64,000 nucleotides of DNA, taken from the NCBI GenBank assembly GCA_030704615.1, contig CM060731.1:53616221-53680220 (forward strand), read 5' to 3'. How positions within the stretch are numbered: position 1 is the first letter of the stretch; each line of letters starts with the position of its first letter. Shown here in pieces: positions 32,025 to 42,965 of this stretch. Made by a program: the position numbers and the translations under genes. This DNA comes from Takakia lepidozioides (taxonomy: Eukaryota; Streptophyta; Takakiopsida; Takakiales; Takakiaceae). The notes under the pieces were generated by a model. The model worked only from the letters and a program-made list of their open reading frames with translations, was not told where the DNA came from and did not search any database.

Positions 32025-33595
32025 TTATCCGAATTGCGGCACCGAAATACCGTTCCGTTCACCGGATGTTGTTCCCGGAGCAGCCGACATTAATGAAATA
32101 TCCGCACATCACGAAACCCAACCGCCATGAAAATCCCCTGCCTATGACATTCAACAGTCAGGTCGTAACGTTTCATCAGCGGACGGATGAATTTCGGCGC
32201 CGAAATTCATCCTATTGAAGTGCTTCCATGCACAAACTTATGAATTTCGGCGCCGCAATTCATCGCTTCCCCAGTCCTTATCCATCATGAGCAAACCTGT
32301 TAGTAAGATATCGGAGCCGGAATTAATTCCGGGACAGTGGAGACGGCTGCACCTGGGCACATTTCATCTATATTTTGGCGCCGAAATTCATTACGAATAT
32401 CTCCGTCCGCGCGTAGATGAGGTGAAATCATCCATATTTCGGCGACAAAATTCATCCAGCGCGAAGAGTAAATCGGCACCATGCTACGCTTTGCCGCCAT
32501 CATTGCCCCTCACGGATGTTGTCCATGCCTGTTGGACTTGCCATGTCCGGACATTTAACTATAATTTCGGCGTCGGAATTATACTTTATGTGCGGCAACG
32601 TCCCGTGCGAAAAAAGACCACTTAATGGATACTGTCAGTTTCAAATGAAAACAACGGCTAAAATGCAATTAATTTTCCCCCAACATGAAAAAATATCCCC
32701 TTTCGACATTGGATAACGGTCTTTTGTAAGACAGAAGGGGTTGAATGTGCCGATTTCTCCATTAAATGCAGAATATTCGTGTTATCTTCGTCGGAATGGA
32801 TTATCTCCAACGAATTTCGGAACATTACATCATCCAGAAGCAAGAAGTAAGTGTCGGGTTCGGACGAATTTCGGCGCCGAAATTCATCCGTCGCATAGAA
32901 AATGTAATATTACAGTTACTCATTGCGGACAGTAAAGATGAATTTCGGCGCCGAAATCCAGCGCTCAAACCCTTAAAAGAATTTGGATGGATGACCTCGG
33001 ATGAATTTCGGCGCCGAAATTCATTGCTCGCGAAGAAAGAAGAAAATTAGAAGGGAGGACTTGGATGAATTTCGGCGCCGAAATTCATTGCTCGCGAAGA
33101 AAAGAAAAAAATTAGAAGGGAGGGCTTGGATGAAATTCGGCGCCGAAATTCATCTGTCGCAAGGAAAAAGTAAAAGAAGGGAGGACTTCGGATGAATTTC
33201 GGCGCCGAAATCCATCCGCAGGACAACAGAATTAGAGTCGGAAAAGGAGAAGAAGAATGAATTTCGGTTTCAAAATTCATCCATTCTGCCTATTCAGGAT
33301 TAGTGTCATTCGGATGTCGGCACCGAAATCTGGACACGTGGTGAATCACGACTGTAATCACGAACACATTCATCCGTATTTCGGCATCCAAATTCAACCC
33401 TTACTTGCAGAAACAATTTCATGAAGAAGATGTTCATCCGAATTTCGGCACCGAAATCCATCCGTTGGGTGCTTGCTCAGTTTCATGAGGTGAACAAATT
33501 ACGATTTCTGTCGCCGGAATTCATCCCCTGGCTTCCAAATCTGTTACATGACAGAGATGTTCATCCAGATTTCGGTGCCGAAATTCATGGGAAGG
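32025..33595. repeat. Array of ~19 ATTTCGGCGCCGAAAT palindromes with ~64-bp periodicity
   Basis: A 22-bp palindrome (core TGAATTTCGGCGCCGAAATT) has centres near 32040.5, 32198.5, 32251.5, 32315.5, 32379.5, 32443.5, 32571.5, 32875.5, 32949.5, 33012.5, 33076.5, 33141.5, 33203.5, 33268.5, 33321.5, 33385.5, 33449.5, 33512.5 and 33576.5. Most spacings are 62-65 bp; the others are 53, 74, 128, 158 and 304. Spacers of about 42 bp are largely unrelated, except three alike ones at 33020-33200. It fills the space between the divergent methyltransferase and transposase genes. Confidence 0.95.
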
Positions 33596-33760
33596 CCTGA
33601 TTTATTGTAGCCCAAGTGGTGGTACATCACAATTCAGGCACCAAATATCCGATGTGAACTTGCTGTTGTCGTCCGTTTTTGTAACGTACGTTATACACCT
33701 TCATCCATACGTGCACTGATCACCCATCCTGTTGGATACAAAATCCTCTAGAAAATCATT

Positions 33761-36700
33761 GTGGTATTAGATATGACACACTCTTCTCATTGCAGGACTT
33801 CGCTGCGAAGCGTACCGAGAGGTCTCGTCTTCAACATAGACTCCCGTGTTTGGGTAAACGTGTACTTCCATCCTGATTCTCTGAAAGCTAAAATACCCTG
33901 CGACCAAGGATTTGCGATTGTCACTGAGCAGTACTTGTGTGTGAAGTTCGGGCTCCGCCCTGGAACGGTGTTTTTACGAAGGATGCTTATGGAATTTTTC
34001 TGGATAGTGCCGTCATTCTGCATGTAGATTTCGGAAAAGGCAAAGAGTAGCGGCTCCCAGCTTCTGAATCCATCCGGTACAGTGCAATTGGTGAAATCGT
34101 GCCTAAAGAGTTCCCACGCTGGAACTCGGTTGATCCTCCTTCCACAAGAGGGTCTGGCGTTCAAGATGTGAAGTCTGCCATGAAGGATGTGGGCACCTCT
34201 TCACAAGCAGAAAAGCCCAAACATGTGAAAAGGGAAATCCAGGAAAACAGGGAAACAGTCGTCCACGACTTATCCAGTGACGATGAAGACTGTATGGTCC
34301 TTCCATCGTATGTTTCGAAGTCGTCCGTCACTAGGAGTGTTCAGAAGTCGGCAAACAATGAGCACACACCCTCCGACTCAACTTCCGTCCGCTCAGTAAT
34401 CGACATATTGCGGAGGATGAAGACAACGGGTTCCCGCTCCAGTGACCTTCTTAGGCTTGATTACGACAAAACTCCAATCCATTCTGTGGAAACTTTGCCT
34501 GATGTTGTGGATGGGAATGCTATCTACGAGTTCCCTGCAGTGCCGGCAGGCGCAGGCCCAGACGGCATGCTGGCAGGAATGAACAGGAAACATGACGACC
34601 ACCCTTGGTGTGTCACCAAAACTTCATCGTCCAACCTGGGTGATGGAGTTCGAGTGAGATATGTATTGTGTGCTGGGCATCTTAAATGTTTCTCGAGCAC
34701 ATGTTACCATTACACGAGCAAAGGCACCCGGAATGAGACTGACTGGATTGGCAATTCGTCGACCCCATTTTGGCCTCAAGGTAGAGTTCCTGCAGGGACG
34801 TTCAAGTGTGCCCATTGCAACGCAGCCCCTATGTGCATGACAGTGTGCAATGCCAAGCAGTACTACGTCGGGACCGTCGGCCCAGCGTGCACCAGAGCAT
34901 GCATTCACATCGGAAAGCATGACCACCCCGTCGCCAGAGGCAATTGCAGAGTCGCTTTTCAACAAGCCCACGATATTATCAAGGAGGAGGTGAGGTTCAG
35001 GCCGAGAGCAAAACCAAAACAGATACAGCTCGCATCCGCACATAGAATTGCAATTGGCAGAATAATGTCGGAGGACGGAAGCAGAAGAGAGAAGCTGGGC
35101 GAGGGGGACATGAAGGAGCTGCTGGAAGCTGTCTCCCATGTGTGCAGCCCCAATGTCAGGAACCACATTGTCGGCTGCAAGAAACGAATCGGAAGAGGAT
35201 CAGACATGCACTCCATCTTGGAAGTGAAGCGCACATGCGGCTACAACTTCATCCAAGGCAACTTCTTTCCTGGTCAAGGCTCAGAGACGGACAGGTGCTT
35301 CATATTTAAGATGTCAACGTGCGGACCGGGGAGCAGCGTCGATTTGGTGAAGCGGATGACCAGTGGAGACCTCTCAAATTGCTGGGTCATGTTCGACCAC
35401 ATCCGGCGAATTACCAACCACGATTGGGTGACAATGGGGGCACATGTATACGACCCACATTGCAGAAAGTTGATGACCATTGCTATCTGCAAAATGAAAG
35501 GAGAAGACACAGATTCGGAGTTGCGTATGTGGCGCGGAATTAATGAGCAAATGGCGAGAGCAAAGTTGCCCCCTCCCGATTTTAGGGGCTTCATGGCTGA
35601 CAATGCCCAGGCGAACTGGGCTGCAGTTAGGAGGGTATATGGGGACGACCCAAAGACTCCAATGGAAGGTAATGAGAGATCTTGCGGGTTCCACTTCATG
35701 CAGAGTTTGACGCAAAACATGAAAAGGTTCGTGGCGTCACGCCACCGGCAGGATCATATCAGTATGTGCCTTGCGTGGAAAAATGCGAATTCCATCGACG
35801 AGGCGGAGACCGAGTTTGCAACCATACGCGCCTGGTGGGTGTCTTCAGGGGCAGTGGATGTGAAAGATCAGCCAGAACTGCAAACGTGGCTTGCGTGGTG
35901 GCACTATAGATTCCGCCAGTTTGGAGACTACATGAGACAGGTAACACATTTCTGTATTTGACAATTGTTCTGTTTTGTGCTTGGACATTCTCCACAATGA
36001 GTGACATTTCTAATTTCCTTCAACAGGACATGAGCTTGGAGGATGACACGGATATGCCGACGACGAACATGGCCAAATCGGTGCACTCTTCCTGGCGTGC
36101 TTCCTCTGCGGCACATCTCGTTGACATGTTGACAGCAACAACAGAAGATATTGTGAGGGCCATCATGCAACAATCTCGTTACTACCAATTTCTGGGAGGA
36201 AAGCAATGGGGTATCGGACCAGACAGGTAGGAGATGCTGATGAGGGCGGCGCATCGTTCGACCGATCCCAAAAAATGGACTGCTGCATTGCGGGAAACAA
36301 TAAGGTCAACGCTGTTACACAGTCGGGGGAACTGCCTGGAGGGCGATGTCTGCAGCCGGCCGGTGAAGAGAAGAATTGAGGACATGCCTGGAGGCGACGG
36401 GGATTCATGGAGATCAGATATGAACATCCGCACTCAACCTCGGGGCGCAACGATGTTGCGTCCCACGCCTCTTCCCAGCAGGACTCATACCCCCTCTCCT
36501 GCAGCATCCATGGAATCGCTGCCAGACTCGGGACACCATGCCGAGGATGAGCATGTTGCTCCTATTTTCGTTACCCAATACAACATTCCAATCATGGAGC
36601 GAGATGTGTCGGCCTCGCAGTGGAGAATTGCACGGACCCGTCCGACATTTCGTGGCAAATGTTGTGCTGTTCGTGTCGACACCAACCAGAGATGCAATGA

Positions 36701-37256
36701 GATGATTCGGAGGAGCCCGTAGGGCGGTGTGCCTGCCCCTTGCTTCACAGGGAGATTTGTGTGCGCAAAGTTTGTGGAGGCCACACTGAAGGAGTTTTGG
36801 TTCTGCAGGCATGACATCATGTTGTGTGTGTTCGGCAAGCCCAAGTATGGTGTACAAGGCATGCCTGAACCACCGGCAGTCTGGCCTGTGGCAACTGGTA
36901 CAGATCTTACCCTGGAGGAGGCAGACGCTCTAGGAAGTGCAGGGTTTCGACTGGTGGAGAGGACAGACGTTCCACGAAATCTAATTCCCAGTCGTCATCC
37001 TCCTCCCACGAGAAGCTCTTCGCCCCGCATACCGGTGGGTGACCCTGCAGCTTGGCCCACACATCGGTGGGGGAAACTGAAAAGACGGCGGCCACCAACA
37101 AATGCGAACGACACCAGGATGGCCAACGCTCTTGCAATGCCCTACATAGTGCAAGGTTGCAGGGATGTTCCTCACCCCGGGATGGGGCGCATATTTCAGT
37201 TGTCAACAGCCGGGTCTGCTGCGCGCAGTGTCATGTATGCAATCACGGTTTCTTAG
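33761..37256 (+). pseudogene. Element B MULE-type transposase with zinc-binding N-terminus
   Basis: The N-terminal region (33786-34098) needs one frameshift and has a TAG at 34048-34050. The frame from 34099 to 35940 is open for 614 codons. It has an acidic Ser-rich stretch (55-110); a Cys/His zinc module (about C191-H204, CAHC...C 237-250, CIHIGKHDHP 268-277) like the WRKY-GCM1 type in MULEs; and a DDE-like core with FDHIRRI (D433), GFMADNAQANW (D501), CGFHFMQS (C529, H532) and WHYRFRQFGDY (601-611). An intron with GT-AG ends lies at 35941-36026. The second exon runs in one frame to 37256 with TAG codons at 36228 and 36720. The family cuts and pastes element DNA in the nucleus. The element A copy aligns throughout the core. 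Confidence 0.8.
35941..36026 (+). other. Spliceosomal intron of the transposase gene
   Basis: It begins GTAACACATT directly after CAG and ends TTTCCTTCAACAG. Joining the exons keeps the frame (YMRQ then DMSLEDD). The element A copy ends its homology at the same residue. Confidence 0.75.
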
Positions 37257-37259
37257 TAC

Positions 37260-38150
37260 CCAGCTTGCAACTGTGAGGACTTCCTTGTTATGGAATCGAA
37301 GAATGCAGCATACGTCCCCTGCAAACACCTTTATTACATTTTTCTGAAGCGCATGAGTTGCATATCCGCAGTGGACGTTTTCATCCATGCTCCAACACTG
37401 AGTTTCAACGAGCTGCACAAGGCCCTACGGCAGGATACAGATCGGACTGCTTGACATTCCACATTCGGGAAGGAGAAAGTGGCAATTATATTACATTCAT
37501 CTTCTTGCACCCTATTTTTTTGTGAGGAATTATACACTTGGTGGTGCCGCACCGCCATAGCTCCAGGTGCATTTCGGTGCCGCAATACATGAGAATGTGG
37601 TTTTTGGCCGTGAATGGCATGCGCATGCTTTTCTTATTTTGGTTGTCTATAAATGGATCCGAGTAAAGCATACATTGTGTGGAAATACACGGGCATTGAG
37701 GCCTATTTCAGCGCTGTTATTGGTCTGTATACTGCATAGTGCTTCCTTGTTATTGCTCTTCATTCAATTTGTGGTGATTTTGCAGCCCATCCTGGCGTTT
37801 TCGTCCACCTGTATGAGAAGACTCCAATTTGCTACCAATACATTGTCAGTGTTCTGCAAATGTGATGCCTTTACAAGATTGCTAGTTTTGTGTCCCAGTG
37901 GGAAGGGTCTTACTGCACATTCCAGCATTTGCATACTGCACCTTATGCAAACAGCAATCCATACGACAAAGGACACGTCCCAGCATACTGGCAGTGAATT
38001 GCAAAAAACCTTAACAGAAGATTATCCAAGCATGTATATTCCCCATATGGCACAGGGAAGCTACTTGATTTCTGAATCAAAATGTATGTGCCATGAGTGT
38101 CGGCGAGTCGAAACATGTCTACTCTAGCATGCAAGACCTATGGTCCCCTC
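37260..38150. other. Non-coding stretch between transposase and X2 with two palindromes
   Basis: Decayed GGCGCC-type palindromes are centred at 37578.5 and 37712.5 (134 bp apart). No gene is convincing; a plus-strand frame at 37567-38127 has no recognisable content. Confidence 0.5.
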
Positions 38151-38154
38151 GCCC

Positions 38155-38721
38155 AAGAAGAAGGAACTCAAACTGGCCTCTCAAGGACCTCTTGAGTGAC
38201 CGGGTGCCAACATTTGAACAAAATGTCAGCGGTTTCTGTCGCCCGGTTGAAACTAACGAGGATGTCGTGTTTATCGATAGCGCCCCCTTGGTAGAAGGAC
38301 ATTTTCACAGTGGGCCCTGTGTTCCCCTCATCCTCATCCTCATAACTGAAGAGAATGTCCCCACTTTCTGAGCCAGTCCGTCCACGCGTGAAGTTTTCAC
38401 CTATGCACTCATCATACGTCCACGCGTGAAGTTTTCACCTATGCACTCATCATACGTCCACTCGCAACAATTCCAGCGATACAGCAACGCTGTGCGGGAT
38501 CTGTTCGGCTCCCACTCAAGCGGAAAGTCCAGGTCCATGATGCGTAGGAACCACCTGCTCCCCAGCCGGGGTCTATGAGAATCGTGCAATCCTGGAAGAA
38601 ATTCCATTGCTCTCAGTTGGACAAGACGAGGATCGTTCCTGTAAACATCTAGGAAGACAACGATGTCGTCTGCTTCGGGACAATGACTCCCGTCTGGCGT
38701 CGATAGATGTGATTCGGGCAC
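38155..38721 (-). pseudogene. Protein X2, paralogue of X1, broken by a 38-bp tandem duplication
   Basis: The upstream part reads DIVVFLDVYRNDPRLVQL, GSRWFLRIMDL and LLYRWNCCEWTYDECIGENF, aligning with X1. A 38-bp unit starting CGTCCACGCGTGAAG is duplicated (38379 and 38417), shifts the frame and adds a stop. After the duplication the frame continues SGDILFSYEDEDEG, MSFYQGGAIDK and ETADILFKCWHPVT, still aligning with X1. It is convergent with the transposase. Function unknown. Confidence 0.6.
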
Positions 38722-38939
38722 GACGTGGCCTCACGACACATCAAGAACTCAGAGCAGGGAGGAGATGGGCACAACAAAGAAGAGTGAAGAGCAAAATGAG
38801 AGCGAGGCCGGCGGAAGAGGGATATATCATTGCTGCACTACCAATGTCGTATGCGGCAGAACTTCTATTTCCTCCGACATGTGTGCTTTTATTAGACAAA
38901 TCCGCACCAGTTTCAGGAGAGTTTGCAAAACTCCCTCAC

Positions 38940-39440
38940 CGTAAGGCGGGTATTTGCTTTCCGGAGCCCAATTTCGGCGCCGTTATTGGATGGACTGCGG
39001 AAGCTTCAGCCGAGAATTTTGTTTCCGGAGCCCAATTTCGGCGCCGTTATTGGTTGCACTCCCCAACCTTCAGCCGGGTATTTGGTTTCCGGACCCCAAT
39101 TTCGGCGTCGTTATCGGCTGCACTCCGGTGGCTTCAGCCGAGTATTTGGTTTCTGGGGCCAATTTCGGCGCCGTTATTGGCTGCACTCCGGAGGCTTCAG
39201 CCGGGTATTTGGTTGGCGGAGCCCAATTTCGGCACCGTTATTGGCTTCACTCCCGAGCCTTCAGCCGGCTATTTCTTTTCATGTGCCCAATTACGGCGCT
39301 GTTATACCCAACCTTCTTGCACTTCTACAACTGTACTATCCACGGTTATAGGTCGCCATTGCGTTTTCGGAGTCTGCAAACCCGGATCCTAATTCCGCTT
39401 GCGTCTCTGCCTCTGGGATAATTTCGGTGCCGTTATTGCC
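38940..39440. repeat. 64-bp tandem array with CCAATTTCGGCGCCGTTATT core, right end of element B
   Basis: Centres are near 38978.5, 39042.5, 39106.5, 39169.5, 39233.5, 39297.5 and 39428.5 (spacings 64, 64, 63, 64, 64, 131). Here the spacers are also repeated (CTTCAGCCGGGTATTTGGTT), unlike the intergenic array. The palindrome has changed on one side to CCGTTATTGG. All three plus frames are open across it because of the repeat. Confidence 0.95.
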
Positions 39441-39660
39441 CAGAATTCAGTTTTTCTATGACCTGGCCTGGCGGTCCATGAGCCTGGGCTCCAAGTCATG
39501 AGCGGACACTGGTACTTATGAGCGGAGTGCTTCCAACATGAGCGCGGAAATCTTCGAAAACCTTCTCTTGTTATACTACTTTCAATTATTTTATAGTTTT
39601 GGGCCCGAAAAAAATCTGCCGAAATTCGAAGTGTGTTACTTTGCGGCTCATGGGTGAGCC

Positions 39661-39702
39661 ATGCCCGCTCATGAGCTCATGAGCTCATGGAATAGCAACC
39701 CC
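39661..39702 (-). repeat. Right terminal inverted repeat of element B
   Basis: ATGCCCGCTCATGAGCTC at 39661-39678 is the exact inverse of 24771-24788. CCATGGAATAG-type sequence to 39695 is the inverse of 24722 onward with one mismatch. Confidence 0.75.
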
Positions 39703-41411
39703 CAAAAGAGGTGGTGGTGAAAAAAGAAGAAAAGTGCTCAACTCCAATCGTTGAGCTTTCGGATTCATCCGATGATGACATTAGTGAAATTCCAACTCCA
39801 GTCCTTTGTACTGTAGTTGTGGAAGCGGATGAAGAAGACATTTGTAGTGTCATTCCAAAACTACGGGCGATGGGAGGAATGGCAAGTTTCAAAAGTGAGT
39901 TGCGGGGAATTGATTGGGAAGCTTTGAAGCAGGTGCCTGCGAAGTTCCTGCCAGAGACTTTTGATGGGGATATCCTATTCGAGCTGCCTCCTCCTCCGCG
40001 AGTTGGAGGTGTAACAAGCATGATGCACGGAATGGACAAGAAACACGACGGGCACCCATGGTGCAGAACAAAAACATCCAATATTCAAAATCAGGACAAG
40101 CTTGTTTTCAGGAGAACAGTTTGCAATGGACACCTTAGGTGTGATAATTTGAATTGCAGACACTTTCTTCAGTCTGGGGTTCACAATCAAAGCGAGTGGG
40201 AGCATCTCGCGGAAAATCCATTTAAGCCTGGGACTGCTCCTCCAGCGGAAACCACTTTCGTTTGCAAATTCTGCAAACTAGTACCAACTTGTCTGGCGCT
40301 GTGTGGAGCAAGAATGTACTATGTTGTCCACCGTTTGAAAACCATGACAAGAGCTTGTGTGCATTTCGGTTTCCATAACCATCTTGTCTCGAAGGGGGAT
40401 TACAGGGAGAGTGTTGAGACAGTATCGAGGTTGATTAAATAGGAGTACAAGAGAAACCCATTCGCAATAACATCGGCAATTGCTCTTGGCGCAAGCAAGT
40501 CCTTCTTGGAAAGCCATATTTTGAGTGAAGGGGATTCTGTGGGGACTAAACTTGACAGTGCAGCACTCGACGTTGTCATGGATCATTTCTCCACGTTGAG
40601 CTCACCTAACATTCGGCATCAGATCAATGCATTGAGAATGGGCTCTGGGATCAGAGGCTACATAGACAACATTTTGGAATTGAAATGACTGAGCATGTAC
40701 GACTATATCCAAGACAATGTTTTTCCAGGTCAAGGTGCCATCAAAGTTTTTCTTTTCAAAATGTCGACTGCTGGGGAGGGTAGTGGGGTTAGCCTCGTGA
40801 AGCGGATGCAGAAGACTGGGGACCTGCAAAATTGTTTTCTTATGTTTGATCATGTGAAACGAATGAAAGATTGGACGACAATGGCTTGTCATGTGTACGA
40901 TCCAGTGTACCAACGAGTTATGACAATTGCAGTTTGTGACATGCAATCCGAGGATACGGAATCCCAGAAGCTCATGTGGAATTCCCTTGTACGTGTTATG
41001 GGCTGCCATGGGGTGCCATCTCCAAATTTCGCTGGTTTTATGACAGATAGTGCTCAGGCGAATTTCAATGCAGTTCGAATTGTCTTTGGATCAGGCGACC
41101 CAAAAGTGCCAATGCCGGGAAGAGAGCGTACATGTCTATTCCATTGGACACAATCTTTGGAGAAACATACAAAATCGGACATCAAACCAGAGATGCAGAC
41201 ACAGCACCGTAAATTGTGCAAAGAGTACAAAGATGCTAGAACAATGAAGGAGGCGGACACTTTGTTCCAGACAATTCGTGCTTGGTGGTTCTCTTTTGGA
41301 GCTGCATCGCTTGAGAGTATGAGAGCATTGGAAGATTGGCTGGCGTTTTGGCACTTCCGGTACAGACAGTGGGGAGCAGCCATGACAATGGTGCGAGGCT
41401 TGTATTGCTAG
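39703..41411 (+). pseudogene. Element A MULE transposase, core (continuation from 24710)
   Basis: It begins at the right target-duplication copy of element B and reads VELSDSSDDDISEIP, then the zinc module (CNGHLRCDNLNCRHF, FVCKFCK...C, CVHFGFHNH), a TAG at 40440-40442 and a TGA at 40686-40688. The DDE-like core follows: MFDHVKRMKDWTTMACHVYD, GFMTDSAQANFNAV, CLFHWTQSLEKH, FWHFRYRQWGAAM. It aligns residue for residue with the element B transposase but is clearly diverged (roughly half the core positions differ). After AMTM comes a GTGCGA donor-like site, then the LTR element at 41455. Confidence 0.85.
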
Positions 41412-41454
41412 CTTTATTCATACATTTACTTTCCAAATTTTGCTCTCCTTGCTT

Positions 41455-42934
41455 TGGTTCACATGCTGAGAGCACCCTGAGAATCAGATCCAAACCCAAA
41501 CAGATGTTGGTTTTTCTGCCCCATCCACATCATCCCTTCTTGTTGTTTCCAAACAGTTCAATCTAACTCTCACTGGTTTCCTCTACCTACTAAGCTAGTT
41601 CCACATTGACTGCAATGTGTCAACATCCCAGGCTAGATTGTTTGTACAAGCTCATGACGCTGAAACAAGAAACAAGAATACAACAACAGCAACCATTCTG
41701 TCCCAGCAACGAATCAACCCTGTTTCCATTCATTTTTCCTACTCTACAATGTAACAGCAGGTGCATCCATCTCCAGTCCATCCTGGTTTGAAGTCCAGTG
41801 TCTTCATTCCATTTCCAAAGCTCTTTTTCTTCCTCACATGTCAGTGTCTCTTACTACATACAAGAGACAGTCCAAACTTCACAAAGCGATTTCTAAGTCA
41901 CCCCAAAAAGAGAGAAAACCACTCTTCAAACTTATCTGTCTTATACTCATTGAAGCGGTGGGTCTGCCTGTCACGAAAGCACCTTGTCCTCTCCCTCGTC
42001 AGCCATTTCCGACGTCTCTTCTTATCGTGATTCCAATCCTCATCAAGGCATGACGGCTCTGCTTCAGCTGCTGGCACATCCTTGTGTCTGCCAACCTCTA
42101 CCCTATCCTTCTACATGTGCATTTCTTCCCTATGAAGTGATCTGGTCCTACAGCCTTTAAGACAGAGAGCAGATACAAAACTTAATTATAGATAGCTTAA
42201 GCGCCATACACACCAGAAGGCGGCACCGCTTCCTCTTGCACAGAATGCCAAGCCAGATCCCTTAACGTCGCTCTTTAAGGCAAGCTGATTCCCTTACAAA
42301 GTGATCTGGTCCTAAAGCTCAAAAACAGACAGCAGCTACAAGATTTGATCACAGACAACCTGAGGCGCTATACACACCAGCCTGCATTTCTCATCCCCCA
42401 ACACCTGCTGAGCCGCTCCATCTCCTCATTAATGTGCTCATCAAGACAATGGCGACAGCAGTGGTGCACCGCCCTTATCACAAACCTGATCCCTCTGGTT
42501 TGATCATTGCTTACGAAGAAGGCGGCACCGCTTCTTCTTGCACAGAAAGCCAAGCAGGAGCTCTTAACATTTCTCTTAAAAGCAAGCTGATACCCTTTGC
42601 GTAGGTGGAACTTTCTCAGATATCCTGTGCTGCCAACACCACTGCAGCAGCTGCGAAAAGATACCCGCACTCTTCCCCTTCGAATTTCACATCCTGCTTC
42701 TAGGGTTCAACATCATGGATGAAAATCATTCATCCTAGGGATGAAAAGGCGCATGTCATTACTTAGCCATATTTTGTTCTTTGGCAGATCAATAGCATAG
42801 TCTTTCCATGGAATTACCTCAAGTTATGGACAATTCCTCCCCTTCATTAGCACGAAGGGCACTCCCTTTGTAGTAGTGCCGAAACCTGATGCCAAACAAA
42901 AACTTGAATTTTTACCCCCTGCACTCACACTACA
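41455..42934 (-). repeat. 3' LTR of the gypsy element
   Basis: On the plus strand it runs from TGGTTCACATGCTGAG to GCACTCACACTACA, 1480 bp. It matches 50338-51815 almost completely. Short open frames inside (LPVTKAPCPLPRQPF and similar) occur in both copies only because the LTRs are identical. Confidence 0.93.
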
Positions 42935-42965
42935 TATGTAGTGTGCCTCCTTTTTTTAAGTGTCA
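42935..42965 (-). other. Polypurine tract
   Basis: On the minus strand AAAAAAAGGAGGCACACTAC precedes the LTR start TGTAGTGTGAG. Such a tract primes plus-strand DNA synthesis. Confidence 0.6.

Larger units (their letters stand above)
24711..39702. mobile_element. Element B: ~15.0-kb MULE-type transposon carrying a ParB-methyltransferase gene
   Basis: The ends are inverted: CTATTTCATGAGC (24722) against CTATTCCATGAGC (inverse, 39695), and GAGCTCATGAGCGGGCAT (24771-24788) against its exact inverse at 39661-39678. Just outside are CAAAAGGG (24703-24710) and CAAAAGAG (39703-39710), an 8-of-9-type imperfect duplication that fits the ~9-bp target duplication of Mutator-like elements. Flanks on both sides are one interrupted transposase gene. 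Gene order: X1(-), ParB-methyltransferase(-), palindrome array, transposase(+), X2(-), palindrome array. Confidence 0.75.

Noticed and set aside
32025-33595. CRISPR array
   Set aside because: Repeat plus unique spacer layout is CRISPR-like, but the repeats are perfect palindromes that vary from copy to copy and spacing slips by a helical turn. No cas genes exist and the context is a eukaryotic DNA transposon with introns.
38607-39421. Three overlapping plus-strand genes
   Set aside because: All three frames are open only because the 64-bp tandem array lacks stop codons; the peptides repeat the array.
981-40442. Alternative genetic code with TAG read as glutamine
   Set aside because: TAG is common among stops, but TGA stops and frameshifts also occur, and the affected genes are transposon relics; deamination is simpler.
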